A DNA stretch of 64,000 bases from Lachnospiraceae bacterium 10-1 (GCA_000403495.2 KE159810.1:310001-374000), one strand, 5' to 3'. Shown: positions 34,063 through 45,404, numbered from the stretch's first letter. The notes: a model not told the origin generated them from the letters alone. Made by a program: numbers and translations.

Positions 34063-34823
34063 TACTTGCTCTGCTTGTAAACCGGATCTGCCGGATAACC
34101 GCCTTTTAATTTCTGCATTCCCCGCTGAATGGCATCTTTAGAGTTTTTCCAATCCGCATCCTTGTTCCGGTAGTCAAACTTCTCCACCAGCCAGCTTACA
34201 TCCTCCTGAAGACGCTCCATATTTTTTTCCATCAGCTCAAATACAGAAGAATAAAATTCCTTTTTTTCCTTATCGTTTAACCTGCTTTCCGCATATTCAC
34301 AAAGATCTCCAAAGTGATGCAGACAAAATCCCTTACTGCTTAGAATCCTCTTCTTAAAATCTTCATCCTTCTTAAACATAAAGAAAAAGGTATCCATATA
34401 TCTGTCATAAGTGTCTGCAAAACGCTTGCAGATATAGCAGGAATGCTCTTTTTCCTTAACCCACGCGCTAACAGAATTTTCCTGCTCCGCGCCTTTCTTC
34501 CGCATTCCCATAAAACCTGACCTGGAAGGAACAAATTTCTTAAACTGCTCTTTCATTTCCTTGTTAATCTGTATATAATGGGTTTTTAATATCCACCCGT
34601 TTCCAAGGGTATTGCCATAATCAAACATCTTTTTAAAATGCTCTCTGCAAAAGCCTGCCTTATCGGTAGCTTCACGCACATCGCTTTCCATATAGGAAGA
34701 ACCGGAGCCCAGCACAAAATCCAGCAGATCCTGTTCCACTTCTCTTTCTATAAAACAAAACGGACATTCATCACCTGCATTTACCGCATCATTTAAAGGT
34801 ATCGTATAAAGTGTTTCTTTCAT
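34062..34823 (-). CDS. DUF6062-type cysteine-rich protein
   Basis: The 253-residue soluble protein contains two similar halves, each a CxxC pair followed by a GFCxxHF motif: CPFC (20-23) with GFCREHF, and CYIC with GFCLHHF. The two sets could bind two metal ions or act in redox chemistry; this is inference from spacing. The family is known from Lachnospiraceae and has no assigned function that I can state. It starts 11 bp after the TetR gene, so the two are likely co-transcribed and the regulator may control it. Confidence 0.75.
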   Translation of the reverse strand: MKETLYTIPLNDAVNAGDECPFCFIEREVEQDLLDFVLGSGSSYMESDVREATDKAGFCREHFKKMFDYGNTLGNGWILKTHYIQINKEMKEQFKKFVPSRSGFMGMRKKGAEQENSVSAWVKEKEHSCYICKRFADTYDRYMDTFFFMFKKDEDFKKRILSSKGFCLHHFGDLCEYAESRLNDKEKKEFYSSVFELMEKNMERLQEDVSWLVEKFDYRNKDADWKNSKDAIQRGMQKLKGGYPADPVYKQSK

Positions 34824-34834
34824 TATGTACTCCT

Positions 34835-35437
34835 TTACTTATAACTAAGCTTTTTCACCATTTCCAGATAATGCTTTATCTCTCCAAAATAAATTTCCGG
34901 CTGAAAAAAATCATTTAAAAACTGCTCTCTCATAAGGCCGCTCATTGTATAATCAATCATTTTCGTAAGCAGTCCGATATCCGTATCCTCTTTAAATTTT
35001 CCAAGATCCGCTTTCTCCATAATTTCCGTATACTTCCTTGGAAGCACACTGCGCTTTTCCTCCGTTTCAAGAAGCGCTTCACTTACATTTTCTTCCTTGC
35101 CTTTATTTAGAAACTGCAGCATGTAAGGATAATTTTTCATTACCTGAAGCTCGGCCATCTTAATCTGCCCCAATAGCTCAAAATAATCTGTTTCTCTGGA
35201 GGATACACCGGTGGAAAGCTCTAGCAGCATATAACGCACACTATAATCGTAAATAAAAGCATATAAGCCAAGTTTGCTGATAAAATAATGAAACAAAAGC
35301 CCTTTGCTGATTCCGGCTTCTTTTACAATATCATCCGTACTGGCATGTCCATAGCCATTCATGGCAAAAATCTTTAAAGCAGCATTAATCATTCGATCCT
35401 GCTTTTCTTTTTTTAAATCAAAAAACTTCTCGTTCAT
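34835..35437 (-). CDS. TetR/AcrR-family transcriptional regulator
   Basis: The 200-residue protein has an N-terminal TetR helix-turn-helix (MINAALKIFAMNGYGHASTDDIVKEAGISKGLLFHYF, about 15-52) and a helical ligand domain. It is followed 11 bp later by the DUF6062 gene and diverges from the YtxH-like gene, so autoregulation and control of one of these neighbours is plausible. A short dyad GACT-N5-AGTC at 35467-35479 lies upstream, but its arms are only 4 bp. The ligand is not predictable. Confidence 0.92.
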   Translation of the reverse strand: MNEKFFDLKKEKQDRMINAALKIFAMNGYGHASTDDIVKEAGISKGLLFHYFISKLGLYAFIYDYSVRYMLLELSTGVSSRETDYFELLGQIKMAELQVMKNYPYMLQFLNKGKEENVSEALLETEEKRSVLPRKYTEIMEKADLGKFKEDTDIGLLTKMIDYTMSGLMREQFLNDFFQPEIYFGEIKHYLEMVKKLSYK

Positions 35438-35691
35438 AAATACCCCATATCCTTCTCACCCATATTGACTTTGCGAGTCGAATTTAAATATAGCATATTT
35501 GCACCCTTCATTCAATGACTTCTGGAAAACTAGTGCAGTTTTTTTTCTTACCTACCATATATTGTATGGCAATTTATTCATAAATTTTACCTGGTAAAAA
35601 ATTTACTAAATTTTTATACATATTCTCTTTTCAAATTCGCAGAATAGTATTAAGATATACTATATGATGAGCAACCGAAAGGAGTATATTT

Positions 35692-36201
35692 ATGTCCAAA
35701 AAATTTGGAAAATTTTTACTTTTCTCCGCCGCAGCCGGCGCTGCTGCTTATGGCGCATACCACTATTTCCAGACCAAAGATAACAATTCTTCCTCCAACA
35801 AGGCTGAGGATACTGATGATGATTTTGATGATTTTTCCGAAGATCTTGACGAAGATACAGAACAATCCAAGCCACGTTCTTATGTTTCATTAAATTTAGA
35901 TAAGGCTGAGGCAATTGCTTCAGAGGCCTTTCACAAAGCAAAAGGAGTGATTGCTGATTCTGTACAACAGGTAAAAGATACCGTAAAATCCGTTACGGAA
36001 AATCAGGGTTCTTCTGAAAACAGTTTTACGGACCTGACTGCATTAAATAAAGAAAAAGCTGCTGAAGAAGCAGACACCTCTTTAGAAAATGCTGCTTCAG
36101 CATCAGCAGACTCATCCGAAGCTGCCAGCACAGCAGAGGTTCCCGTTCAGCCAGAAGCTGCTGCTGAAAAAGTGGAAGAATTTTTTGATGACACAATATA
36201 A
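35692..36201 (+). CDS. YtxH-like membrane-anchored protein of unknown function
   Basis: This 169-residue protein begins KKFGKFLLFSAAAGAAAYGAYHYFQ, a short Ala/Gly-rich membrane segment like those of YtxH/gas-vesicle-type proteins. It is followed by an acidic stretch (TDDDFDDFSEDLDEDTEQ), an amphipathic helix with KAEAIASEAFHKAKGVIADS, and an Ala/Glu/Ser-rich tail, probably coiled and mostly disordered. No function is assigned. AAAGGAG precedes the start. The gene stands alone with a strong hairpin terminator. Confidence 0.7.
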   Translation: MSKKFGKFLLFSAAAGAAAYGAYHYFQTKDNNSSSNKAEDTDDDFDDFSEDLDEDTEQSKPRSYVSLNLDKAEAIASEAFHKAKGVIADSVQQVKDTVKSVTENQGSSENSFTDLTALNKEKAAEEADTSLENAASASADSSEAASTAEVPVQPEAAAEKVEEFFDDTI

Positions 36202-36212
36202 ATAGCCAGTAT

Positions 36213-36257
36213 AAAAGGCCTGTGTTCTCTAAAGATAGAGACTCCAGGCCTTTTTTA
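36213..36257. terminator. Bidirectional terminator between convergent genes
   Basis: AAAAGGCCTG (36213-36222) pairs with CAGGCCTTTT (36245-36254), with an inner stem in the loop. T-runs follow on the plus strand and, in reverse, on the minus strand. It ends both the YtxH-like gene and the MocR-type gene, whose stop lies inside it. Confidence 0.85.
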
Positions 36258-37701
36258 ATAGTTCAATTCCCGTTTCCAGTTCCTGCTTATCCAAGGCACC
36301 ATAGCCAAGAAGGACTGTACTTTTGAATAATGTATTTGTATTTCCTTCCCTTCCCATACAGGCATCCGAAATCCCATATGCTTTTATCCCATGCTTTAAA
36401 GCCGCCTCAAGAAGCTCCCTTTCCGGTATGCAGCTTTTACTGGACAATAAAATATGAAGACCGGCGTTTTCTCCGGAAATCGTAAATTCCTTTTCAAAAA
36501 AGGTAAGTTTGCTTAGCAGAAAATCATGCCGCTCCCTGTACACCTTACGCATTTTGTTCAAATAACGTTCAAAATATCCGTCCTTAATAAATTCATTTAA
36601 AATACGCTGGTCAATTCGTGATACGGTAGACGCATAAAACCCACAATTTTCTTTATATATCTTTAAAAGATCTAATGGCAGAACCATGAATCCAACACGA
36701 ATTGCAGGTGCAATTGATTTGGAAAAGGTTCCCATGTAAATCACCCGTCCATCTCTGTCAGATGCCTGCAAAGATGGAATCGGCTTTCCTTTATACCTGA
36801 ATTCACTGTCATAATCATCCTCAATCAGATACCTGTCCTCTTTTTCCATTGCCCATTTCAGCAATTCCATCCGCCTTCCAATAGGCATTACCACACCGGT
36901 GGGGTACTGGTGGGAAGGCATAACATAAGCAACCCTTGCATCTGTCATACGCAGCTTTTCTACGTCCATTCCATAAGCATCCATCGGAATAGCATCTATC
37001 TTATATGCAAAAGATTGAAATACCTGATAGGCACGTTTATAGGTAGGCTCCTCCATCGCAATGGGCACATGCCGCCCCAGTATTTTTTCAAGCAGCATAA
37101 ATAAATAATCGGTTCCAGCCCCGATAATAATCTGTTCCGGACGACAGTTCACCCCTCTGGAAGAATGAAGGTACCTTCCAATGGTTTCCCGCAGCCTTAA
37201 ATCTCCCTGTGCATCTCCAAGTGCAAACATTTCACTATTGGCATCTACAAGAATGCTTTTTGTGATTTTTTTCCATGTGGCATACGGAAAATCTTTAAGA
37301 CTTATGGCATGTGGAGAAAAATCATACTGTACCCTTTTCTCCTGTTGAGTAGTCAAAGAAGCTTCAACCTTATTTTCCAAAACACCTGCCCTGAGAGAAT
37401 CTGCATCTGCGTATACCGGTTTGTGCTCATCTTCCGGCAGATGAAACAAATCTTCCACATGACTTACAAAATATCCCTTACATGGTTTTGCCTCCAGATA
37501 TCCTTCTGCTGTAAGCTGTCCATAGGCAAAATCAACCGTACTCCTTGCCACCTGAAGATATTCCGCCAAAGAACGAGTTGAGGGAAGCTTCTCTCCTGCA
37601 AGAAGCTTCCCTTGTCTTATTTCATTTCTAATATACTCATAAATCTGTTGGTACAGACATTTTCCTTCCGTATCCGTAAGACGTATTGCCAGATCATTCA
37701 T
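36229..37701 (-). CDS. MocR-type (GntR/aminotransferase fusion) transcriptional regulator
   Basis: The 490-residue protein fuses a GntR winged helix (about 10-80, KLPSTRSLAEYLQVARSTVDFAY) to a fold-type I aminotransferase domain (about 110-490). The PLP lysine is in MGTFSKSIAPAIRVGFMV (about 327), with upstream AYVMPSHQYPTG and EDDYDSEFRY typical of the group. PdxR and GabR are relatives that sense PLP or amino compounds. Its ATG overlaps the stop of the DUF2225 gene (TAATG), so they are translationally coupled, and both probably come from one transcript. The target is unknown. Confidence 0.92.
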   Translation of the reverse strand: MNDLAIRLTDTEGKCLYQQIYEYIRNEIRQGKLLAGEKLPSTRSLAEYLQVARSTVDFAYGQLTAEGYLEAKPCKGYFVSHVEDLFHLPEDEHKPVYADADSLRAGVLENKVEASLTTQQEKRVQYDFSPHAISLKDFPYATWKKITKSILVDANSEMFALGDAQGDLRLRETIGRYLHSSRGVNCRPEQIIIGAGTDYLFMLLEKILGRHVPIAMEEPTYKRAYQVFQSFAYKIDAIPMDAYGMDVEKLRMTDARVAYVMPSHQYPTGVVMPIGRRMELLKWAMEKEDRYLIEDDYDSEFRYKGKPIPSLQASDRDGRVIYMGTFSKSIAPAIRVGFMVLPLDLLKIYKENCGFYASTVSRIDQRILNEFIKDGYFERYLNKMRKVYRERHDFLLSKLTFFEKEFTISGENAGLHILLSSKSCIPERELLEAALKHGIKAYGISDACMGREGNTNTLFKSTVLLGYGALDKQELETGIELLKKAWSLYL

Positions 37702-38561
37702 TAACCTGCATTTTTCTCCTTAATCTTTGCAATCAGCACTTCCTTCACATTCCTTGCCTTATCCTTCATACGGCTGGTCGCAGAAGGGGATACTAAAATA
37801 CCTGAAATTAATCTGGAAGAAATATCATACTGTTCAAATTCCATTGCCAGAACGGCAATCAGATATTCCACTGTCGACTCATCCATACCGCACATAGGGT
37901 AATTTTCGGACTGTCTCGCCGATAAAAATCCATCCAGCGCATTTTTTAAAAACTCTCTCTCCTGCTCTTTAAACTGGGCGCGTTTGGTGGAATAATCTGC
38001 CTCTTCTTTATCAAGCTTCTCAGCCATTGCACGCTGCAGCCAGCCTCCCTTTAAACAGATGTAGGCTTTTTCACTTGCCTTTGCATGTTTTACAATGGCA
38101 TTGGCAAGGCACAGCTTATATCTCTCAACAGCCTCTTCATAGGTATAGGTTTCTTTGTTCTGTTCCGTTTTCTGATAAGATTTGGAAATCGTATCTTTAA
38201 TTGCTTTAATCTGCCCTGCTGTCAATCCGCCAAAATAACGGCTAAGAGCAGCATAACCACATTCAGGACAAATGATTGCATCATACTTTAATGGTTCAAC
38301 ATGCTCATACACCGGGCGAAGATCTAAGTCTGTATGCAGCAGCTTTGCTTTGCCTGCCTTCATTGTTCTTACTTTAATCTTGCTGTCGCAAACCGGGCAT
38401 GCATAAGTTTTATCAAAAAGAAAATCTGCTTCATGCACTTCAGGCACCTTCTGCTTATTTGCCTGCTCTATTGCCTCTTTCTTTTTTTCCTCTTCGAATA
38501 CGTCCATGTTCTCCAGGTCCTTCAGACCTAATTTTTCCAATCCAGATAATAGTCCGGCCAT
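37701..38561 (-). CDS. DUF2225 family zinc-ribbon-like protein
   Basis: The 286-residue protein has a CPVC pair at 55-58 and a CPECGYAAL pair at 98-101, the paired knuckles of DUF2225, followed by an all-helical domain (about 110-280) resembling TPR-like repeats. The family occurs in Clostridia and Bacilli without a firm function. GAGGAAAAA precedes the ATG. The stop overlaps the next gene's start by one base, an unusual link of a DUF2225 protein with a MocR regulator. Confidence 0.88.
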   Translation of the reverse strand: MAGLLSGLEKLGLKDLENMDVFEEEKKKEAIEQANKQKVPEVHEADFLFDKTYACPVCDSKIKVRTMKAGKAKLLHTDLDLRPVYEHVEPLKYDAIICPECGYAALSRYFGGLTAGQIKAIKDTISKSYQKTEQNKETYTYEEAVERYKLCLANAIVKHAKASEKAYICLKGGWLQRAMAEKLDKEEADYSTKRAQFKEQEREFLKNALDGFLSARQSENYPMCGMDESTVEYLIAVLAMEFEQYDISSRLISGILVSPSATSRMKDKARNVKEVLIAKIKEKNAG

Positions 38562-38679
38562 TTTTTCCTCATTTCCGCACTGCCTTTTATTTTTCAGATC
38601 TGCTGCCGCAGTGCAGGATGCAAATCTGATTATTTGATTAAAACTATTTATTTCTACTCCCTGCTTGTTTATTGACGAT

Positions 38680-40383
38680 TCAGGCCTTTGGCAGTACGTA
38701 TGAACTCTTAAGTGATACTATCCTGTTAAAGACAAGCGCTCCCTCCTTAGAGTCCTTGGCATCCACGCAAAAATACCCCTGCCTTACAAACTGAAAACTG
38801 TCATATGCTTTAACATCTTTTAATGCCGGCTCTAAATAGCAATTCTTTAATATGGTAAGGGAATTGGGATTTAAGTTAAGACTTCCATCCTCATTATAAA
38901 CGCCCTTTTCCTCATCAATAATATTTTCGTAAAGCCTCACTTCCGCCTTAACAGCTTCTTTTGCCGGCACCCAGTGAATTGTCCCTTTTACCTTACGTCC
39001 GGTAAAGCCTGTGCCGCACTTTGTTTCCGGATCATAGGTACAGTGTACCACCGTCACCCTGCCATTTTCATCTTTTTCACAGCCGGTACAGGTTACAAAG
39101 TATGCATTCATAAGACGTACTTCATTTCCGGGGAAAAGACGGAAATACTTTTTCGGCGGCTCTTCCATAAAGTCATCCCGGTCAATGTAAAGCTCCCGGC
39201 CAAAAGGAACCTGTCTTGTGCCCATCTCTTCATTTTCAAGATTATTGGCCACTTCCAGCATTTCACTTTGGTCTTCCGGATAATTGTCAATCACCAGCTT
39301 GATGGGATCAAGTGCTGCCATCATACGGGGACGTTTCAATTTAAGATCTTCACGTATGCAGTATTCCAACATTGCATAATCTGCAGAAGCATTGCTTTTT
39401 GAAACACCGCACAAATCAACAAACCGTTTAATGGATTCCGGTGTAAATCCTCTTCTTCTTAAAGCAGCGATGGAAACCAGTCTGGGATCATCCCAGCCAT
39501 CCACGATTCCCTCTTCCACTAATTTCTTGATATACCGCTTGCCGGTCACCACATTGGTCAGGTACATTTTTGCAAATTCAATCTGCCTGGGTGGTCTTTG
39601 ATATTCCAGCTCTCTTACTACCCAGTCATATAAAGGCCTGTGGTCTTCGAATTCCAAAGTACAAATAGAATGAGTGATTCCTTCAATGGCATCCTCAATG
39701 GGATGGGCAAAGTCATACATAGGGTAAATACACCAGCGATCCCCCGTATTATGATGGGACATGTGTGCCACACGATAAATAATGGGATCTCTCATGTTAA
39801 TATTGGGAGACGCCATATCTATCTTGGCACGAAGTGTCTTTTCTCCGTCTTTAAATTCACCCTTTTTCATTTTTTCAAATAAAGCAAGACTTTCCTCGAT
39901 GCTTCTTTCCCTGTTGGGATCATTCTTACCAGGCTCGGTAAGAGTTCCCCTGTACTCCTTCATTTCTTCCGCAGTGAGATCAGAAACATAAGCTTTCCCC
40001 TTCTTAATCAGCTTAACAGCCGCCTCATACATCTGCTCAAAATAATTAGATGCAAAAAACAGCCTATCCTCCCAGTCTGCCCCAAGCCATTTAATGTCCT
40101 CCAAAATGGATTCCACAAACTCTGTCTTTTCCTTGGTTGGGTTCGTATCATCAAAACGCATGTTGAACTTGCCGCCATACTCTTTTGCAAGTCCATAGTT
40201 AAGAAGTATGCTTTTTGCATGTCCGATATGCAGATAGCCATTGGGTTCCGGGGGAAATCTGGTATGAACAGTATCATAAACACCTTCTTCCAAATCCTTA
40301 TCTATGATCTGCTCAATAAAATGTCTGGATACTACTGTTTTTTCTTCCTCCGGCTTGTTTTCGTTTGTTTCAATTTCACTCAT
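38680..40383 (-). CDS. glnS: Glutaminyl-tRNA synthetase
   Basis: The 567-residue class I synthetase has the [18 protein letters not shown] block (HIGH motif), the DDTNPxKE motif, and a DGWDDPRL segment characteristic of GlnRS, followed by the anticodon-binding beta barrels. It charges tRNA-Gln with glutamine directly. The KMSKS position reads VTGKR. The ATG at 40383 (MSEIETNEN) gives a family-like N-terminus but lacks a clear ribosome site; a GTG at 40401 is possible, and a GGAGG lies 43 nt upstream of the ATG. It lies after a GGDEF/EAL gene and before DUF2225 in the same orientation. GatCAB is also encoded in the window. Confidence 0.95.
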   Translation of the reverse strand: MSEIETNENKPEEEKTVVSRHFIEQIIDKDLEEGVYDTVHTRFPPEPNGYLHIGHAKSILLNYGLAKEYGGKFNMRFDDTNPTKEKTEFVESILEDIKWLGADWEDRLFFASNYFEQMYEAAVKLIKKGKAYVSDLTAEEMKEYRGTLTEPGKNDPNRERSIEESLALFEKMKKGEFKDGEKTLRAKIDMASPNINMRDPIIYRVAHMSHHNTGDRWCIYPMYDFAHPIEDAIEGITHSICTLEFEDHRPLYDWVVRELEYQRPPRQIEFAKMYLTNVVTGKRYIKKLVEEGIVDGWDDPRLVSIAALRRRGFTPESIKRFVDLCGVSKSNASADYAMLEYCIREDLKLKRPRMMAALDPIKLVIDNYPEDQSEMLEVANNLENEEMGTRQVPFGRELYIDRDDFMEEPPKKYFRLFPGNEVRLMNAYFVTCTGCEKDENGRVTVVHCTYDPETKCGTGFTGRKVKGTIHWVPAKEAVKAEVRLYENIIDEEKGVYNEDGSLNLNPNSLTILKNCYLEPALKDVKAYDSFQFVRQGYFCVDAKDSKEGALVFNRIVSLKSSYVLPKA

Positions 40384-40481
40384 TGCTTTTACAAGGCCCA
40401 CAACACTTACAAATAATGGGCTTTACCTCCTACAGTCAGTTTCTATCATAACATTAGTAATCATAGCACAATCCCATGAAT

Positions 40482-43211
40482 TTATAAAGCAGAAATATGG
40501 GGCGTATATTTTTTTTCAAAGGCTTCCCTTTTCATGGGACGGTCAAAATAATATCCCTGCACCATACTAACACTCATTTCCGATAAAATCTTGTACTGCT
40601 TTTGTGTTTCCACACCTTCCACACACAAATTCACATTAATTGCCTCCGCCAGATCTCCTACCATTTTTATAAATGACTTGGCGTAAGCATCTCTGTCAAG
40701 ATCTTTGATAAAGCTTTGATCCACTTTGATTACGTCAAAAGGAATTTCCCTGATATGATTTAAAGAAGAATATCCTGTTCCAAAATCATCCAGCGCAATC
40801 CTTACCCCCAGACTTTTAATATTCTCCAGTATTGCCTTCATACGTTCCATATCATTGATGGCCAGGCTTTCCGTAACTTCAAGAGTAAGATTATGTGGAT
40901 TAATTCCGGTTTCCTTCACTGTGCGTTCCACAATTTCCACAATATCACTTTGAAGAAGCTGCACTACGGAAAGATTCACATTGACTTTATAATCCGGATA
41001 TCCGTTATCATTCCAGCACTTGCATATTTTACAGGCTTCATTCAGAACATAATTGCCAATTGGATTAATAAGTCCCAAATATTCCGCCAGGGGAATAAAC
41101 TCCGAAGGCGGTATAAACCCTAATTCCGCGCTGTTCCAGCGGATCAGCGCTTCTGCCCCTGTACATGGCCTTCCCTGTTTTTGAATATCAATAATTGGCT
41201 GAAAATATACCTCAAACTCCTGATATCCCCTAGCAGTGGCATCCCGCATATTCTTTTCCATATCAAGACGTTTGCCTGAGTTAGTTTCAATCTCATCAGA
41301 ATAATCAGCTACAGTGTTTTTCCCTCTTTTCTTGGCTTCATACATAGCAATATCCGCTCTTTGAATCAGCTCATGTACCGCACCATCAGCTGCCGGAAAT
41401 TCCACAACTCCCATGCTCATGGTACAGTAATAATCCGAATCCTTAAGAAACCAGGGCTTTTTAAAAATATCTTTAATGGAAGCGACAATGCGTTTCAATT
41501 TTTTAAATCTTTCAGGCGGTACGATAATTACAAACTCATCGCCGCCCACCCGATAACATGTATTTTCAATTCCTTCCACTCTCTGAAGGCTGTTGGAAAT
41601 TGCCTTAAGCAGTACATCTCCATACTGATGCCCCAGCCCTTCATTGATATGTTTAAAATCATCCAGATCAAGATAAAGCAGTGCACCTTTGCTTTTCGTC
41701 CTTTCAGCCTCATCTACATATTTTTCCAGATCCTTCTCACAGCACATCCGGTTATACAATCCGGTAAGAAGATCGATATAGGTCTGCTGTTCGCTCTTTT
41801 TCTGATACACCTTTTTTTCCGTAACGTCATATAATACACATAAATGGGCCAGCTTTCCATCCACCCATTTTACCTGAGTATGATAAAGATCATACCAGCG
41901 CTCTCTTGCAGAATGATAGATTTCACTGATTCCACTTTCCTGCTCAATGCCCTGCCTCAAAAATGTATCAATGCACCCTTCCCTAAGTTCCCTGTCAAAA
42001 GTATGCCGCATACTTTTATTGGCAAAAAGCTTCTCACCTGTCTCCGAATCGCTTACATAAACCGCACTTCCAATATTATTCAGGATTGTTTCCAGTGATG
42101 CAAAGGAATCTGCCAGTGAACTGTTCTGGGCATGCCTGGTTAATATACTCTGCAAAATTTTAACGGAATCATTAATAAATCTGATTTCCTCTATCTGCCA
42201 TGCCCCGGCATTATATGTTTTAAAAAAGCAGGCATAGCCTTTAACGCTTTTCCTTATCTCTACAGGGATAACTACAACCGCTTTTAAGCCAAGCTTGTCC
42301 ATTTGTGCTCTTTCCTGTTTGCTCCGCATGGCATCATAGGACAAAACAAGGGTTTTTTCTGTTTTAAAAAATTCACAGCTTTCCCCCTCTAAGCTTTTGA
42401 AAGACTCCCAGTCTGTGTTTTTTTCTTTCCACCCGGCTGTCAGTTCAAGCTTCTTTTCATCCGCCGGCTGACAATACACCCCTGCAAAACTCAGTTTCAA
42501 AAAAGCTCCCACTGTTTCAAACAGCTTTTGAATCACTTTTTCAGCAGCTTCTTCACTTTCAAGAAGCTGCATTATTTCTGTCAGTATTTCCCTGCGGTGC
42601 AGGCTCTCTTCCATCTCTTTCTGGGAGCAGCGGCTTCGTCTGCTCTGGGCCTGCGCGCTGATGATGTCCTGTTTATATCTGATCAGTTCATTCGAAGCGT
42701 CCCGCAAAGTGTCTGCTACTTTAGCAAACTGTTTTTCACTGATCTGGCTGTGAAACCCTTCAAGAGGCGCTTTTTCATACTCTTCCTCATCCTGAAAGTC
42801 TTCGATCACACCACACATAAGCCAATTGACCACCGGTTTTTGATCTGCTTTTGACGAAATCACCGCAAAGCGCAGATTGGGGTAATCTGTTGTTTCTATT
42901 GCCTGATCTTCAAGCCTGCTTTCTGATACACGAAGCAGCATCTCCCAAAATTGTTCCTTATTGATCAGGGCTTTTATTCTGTCAATCTCCTCCCTGTTCC
43001 CCTCAAACTCTGTCAGCGGATTTCCCATACTGTCCACGCAGCACATAAACACATTTGCAATATTACAAAAATGCTGCTGCCACTTTTCCAGTTCCTTCCC
43101 TTCCATCAGGCTCTGAAGCAGCGGCGCTGTTTCTTCCTGCTGTCTGACAGCATTTTTCAAATTATCCACAAACTCTGTACTCCCTTCCACATCCTCTGTC
43201 AATTCCTGCAC
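40482..43211 (-). CDS. Dual GGDEF-EAL cyclic-di-GMP protein with PocR-, GAF- and PAS-like sensors
   Basis: The 909-residue protein has an N-terminal PocR-like domain (about 35-165; FCNIANVFMCCVDSMGNPLTEF), a GAF-like region (about 215-365), a PAS region (about 370-490), GGDEF (YRVGGDEFVII, near 555) and EAL (AEALIRW near 684, with VNLSV, LEVTES, LDDFGTGYS, IKVDQSFI and EGVET). Both output domains keep their catalytic residues; no RxxD inhibition site precedes GGDEF. It could make or break cyclic di-GMP under redox or ligand control. The start is a GTG without a clear ribosome site, 11 bp after guaB; a later GTG is possible. Confidence 0.9.
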   Translation of the reverse strand: MQELTEDVEGSTEFVDNLKNAVRQQEETAPLLQSLMEGKELEKWQQHFCNIANVFMCCVDSMGNPLTEFEGNREEIDRIKALINKEQFWEMLLRVSESRLEDQAIETTDYPNLRFAVISSKADQKPVVNWLMCGVIEDFQDEEEYEKAPLEGFHSQISEKQFAKVADTLRDASNELIRYKQDIISAQAQSRRSRCSQKEMEESLHRREILTEIMQLLESEEAAEKVIQKLFETVGAFLKLSFAGVYCQPADEKKLELTAGWKEKNTDWESFKSLEGESCEFFKTEKTLVLSYDAMRSKQERAQMDKLGLKAVVVIPVEIRKSVKGYACFFKTYNAGAWQIEEIRFINDSVKILQSILTRHAQNSSLADSFASLETILNNIGSAVYVSDSETGEKLFANKSMRHTFDRELREGCIDTFLRQGIEQESGISEIYHSARERWYDLYHTQVKWVDGKLAHLCVLYDVTEKKVYQKKSEQQTYIDLLTGLYNRMCCEKDLEKYVDEAERTKSKGALLYLDLDDFKHINEGLGHQYGDVLLKAISNSLQRVEGIENTCYRVGGDEFVIIVPPERFKKLKRIVASIKDIFKKPWFLKDSDYYCTMSMGVVEFPAADGAVHELIQRADIAMYEAKKRGKNTVADYSDEIETNSGKRLDMEKNMRDATARGYQEFEVYFQPIIDIQKQGRPCTGAEALIRWNSAELGFIPPSEFIPLAEYLGLINPIGNYVLNEACKICKCWNDNGYPDYKVNVNLSVVQLLQSDIVEIVERTVKETGINPHNLTLEVTESLAINDMERMKAILENIKSLGVRIALDDFGTGYSSLNHIREIPFDVIKVDQSFIKDLDRDAYAKSFIKMVGDLAEAINVNLCVEGVETQKQYKILSEMSVSMVQGYYFDRPMKREAFEKKYTPHISAL

Positions 43212-43222
43212 AATCTGTTATC

Positions 43223-44680
<1,458 letters not shown>

Positions 44681-44724
44681 CTATCCTCCTGTAATATATA
44701 TTGCATTTTCTTTTGCTGCCTGAA

Positions 44725-45219
44725 TTAATCCTTAAACACCTTTCTGGGCGCCACGGTCTGCATTGCCTTAATCATCTCTTCATTTGGCTCGAAAATGACC
44801 TTTTTCTGCCCGTCATAGTAAAATACAAATCTTTTATCAGGTTGTTTCTCTTCTCCTGAACTGTAATCAACCGCCTTATCGCTTCTGTTCCTGAAATTAT
44901 CCAAATGCCAGGATTTTACCGGTGCCACAATTTCCATCTTGTCAAGGCTGAACACTGCAACTCTTTTACGCCTGCTTTTTGCCATGACCTTATCCACCGT
45001 AAGCTCCTTGTCCACGTAAAGATACTCATATTCCAAATCCGCATTCAGTGTAATAAAATAGGCTGCCACTCCGCAGATAACGCCGATTAAAAGCGCCGGA
45101 AGCAGTAAAAGCCCAATCAGTACAAAGAAAACTGCAAGTACGGTAAATAAAATTTTAAGGAACGCCATATACGCCGGAGTCTTTCTTTTTACAAGCCATT
45201 CTACATACGTTTCATTCAT
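44725..45219 (-). CDS. DUF6106-type membrane protein of unknown function
   Basis: The 164-residue protein starts MNETYVEWLVKRKTPAYM, has two adjacent membrane helices (about 24-60, KILFTVLAVFFVLIGLLLLPALLIG and GVICGVAAYFI) and a cytoplasmic beta-rich C-terminal domain (about 65-164). It resembles PH-like membrane proteins (YELEYLYVDKELTVDKV-type strand order). The function is unknown. An ATG four codons earlier (45231) is the alternative start; the family-like MNETYVE favours 45219. A good sigma-A promoter lies at 45277-45305, so it heads the unit with guaB. Confidence 0.7.
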   Translation of the reverse strand: MNETYVEWLVKRKTPAYMAFLKILFTVLAVFFVLIGLLLLPALLIGVICGVAAYFITLNADLEYEYLYVDKELTVDKVMAKSRRKRVAVFSLDKMEIVAPVKSWHLDNFRNRSDKAVDYSSGEEKQPDKRFVFYYDGQKKVIFEPNEEMIKAMQTVAPRKVFKD

Positions 45220-45276
45220 AATAATAACCATTTCCTTTCCATAACCTGCCCAAAAGGGTAAAAAGATACTTATATA

Positions 45277-45305
45277 ATAATATTATATTTTTTGAAAACT
45301 TTCAA
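45277..45305 (-). promoter_or_regulatory. Sigma-A promoter with overlapping palindrome before DUF6106-guaB
   Basis: On the minus strand TTGAAA (45300-45305), 17 bp, TATTAT (45277-45282). The -35 is the outer arm of a perfect dyad TTGAAA-AC-TTTCAA (45292-45305), so a repressor binding there would block polymerase. Confidence 0.6.
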
Positions 45306-45375
45306 GGAAATTGACAGTATTTAAAATGTTTATTCTTTTTTTATTTATTTTTAACAGAACCGGAGTTTTAGCGCA

Positions 45376-45404
45376 TTGACACTGTTTTGCAAAATCGTTA
45401 TGAT
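45376..45404 (+). promoter_or_regulatory. Sigma-A promoter for the 45459 gene
   Basis: Perfect TTGACA (45376-45381), 17 bp, TATGAT (45399-45404). The transcript would begin near 45411, 48 nt before the start codon. Confidence 0.8.

Noticed and set aside
35467-35479. TetR operator GACT-N5-AGTC
   Set aside because: The arms are only 4 bp, too short to separate from chance without further copies.
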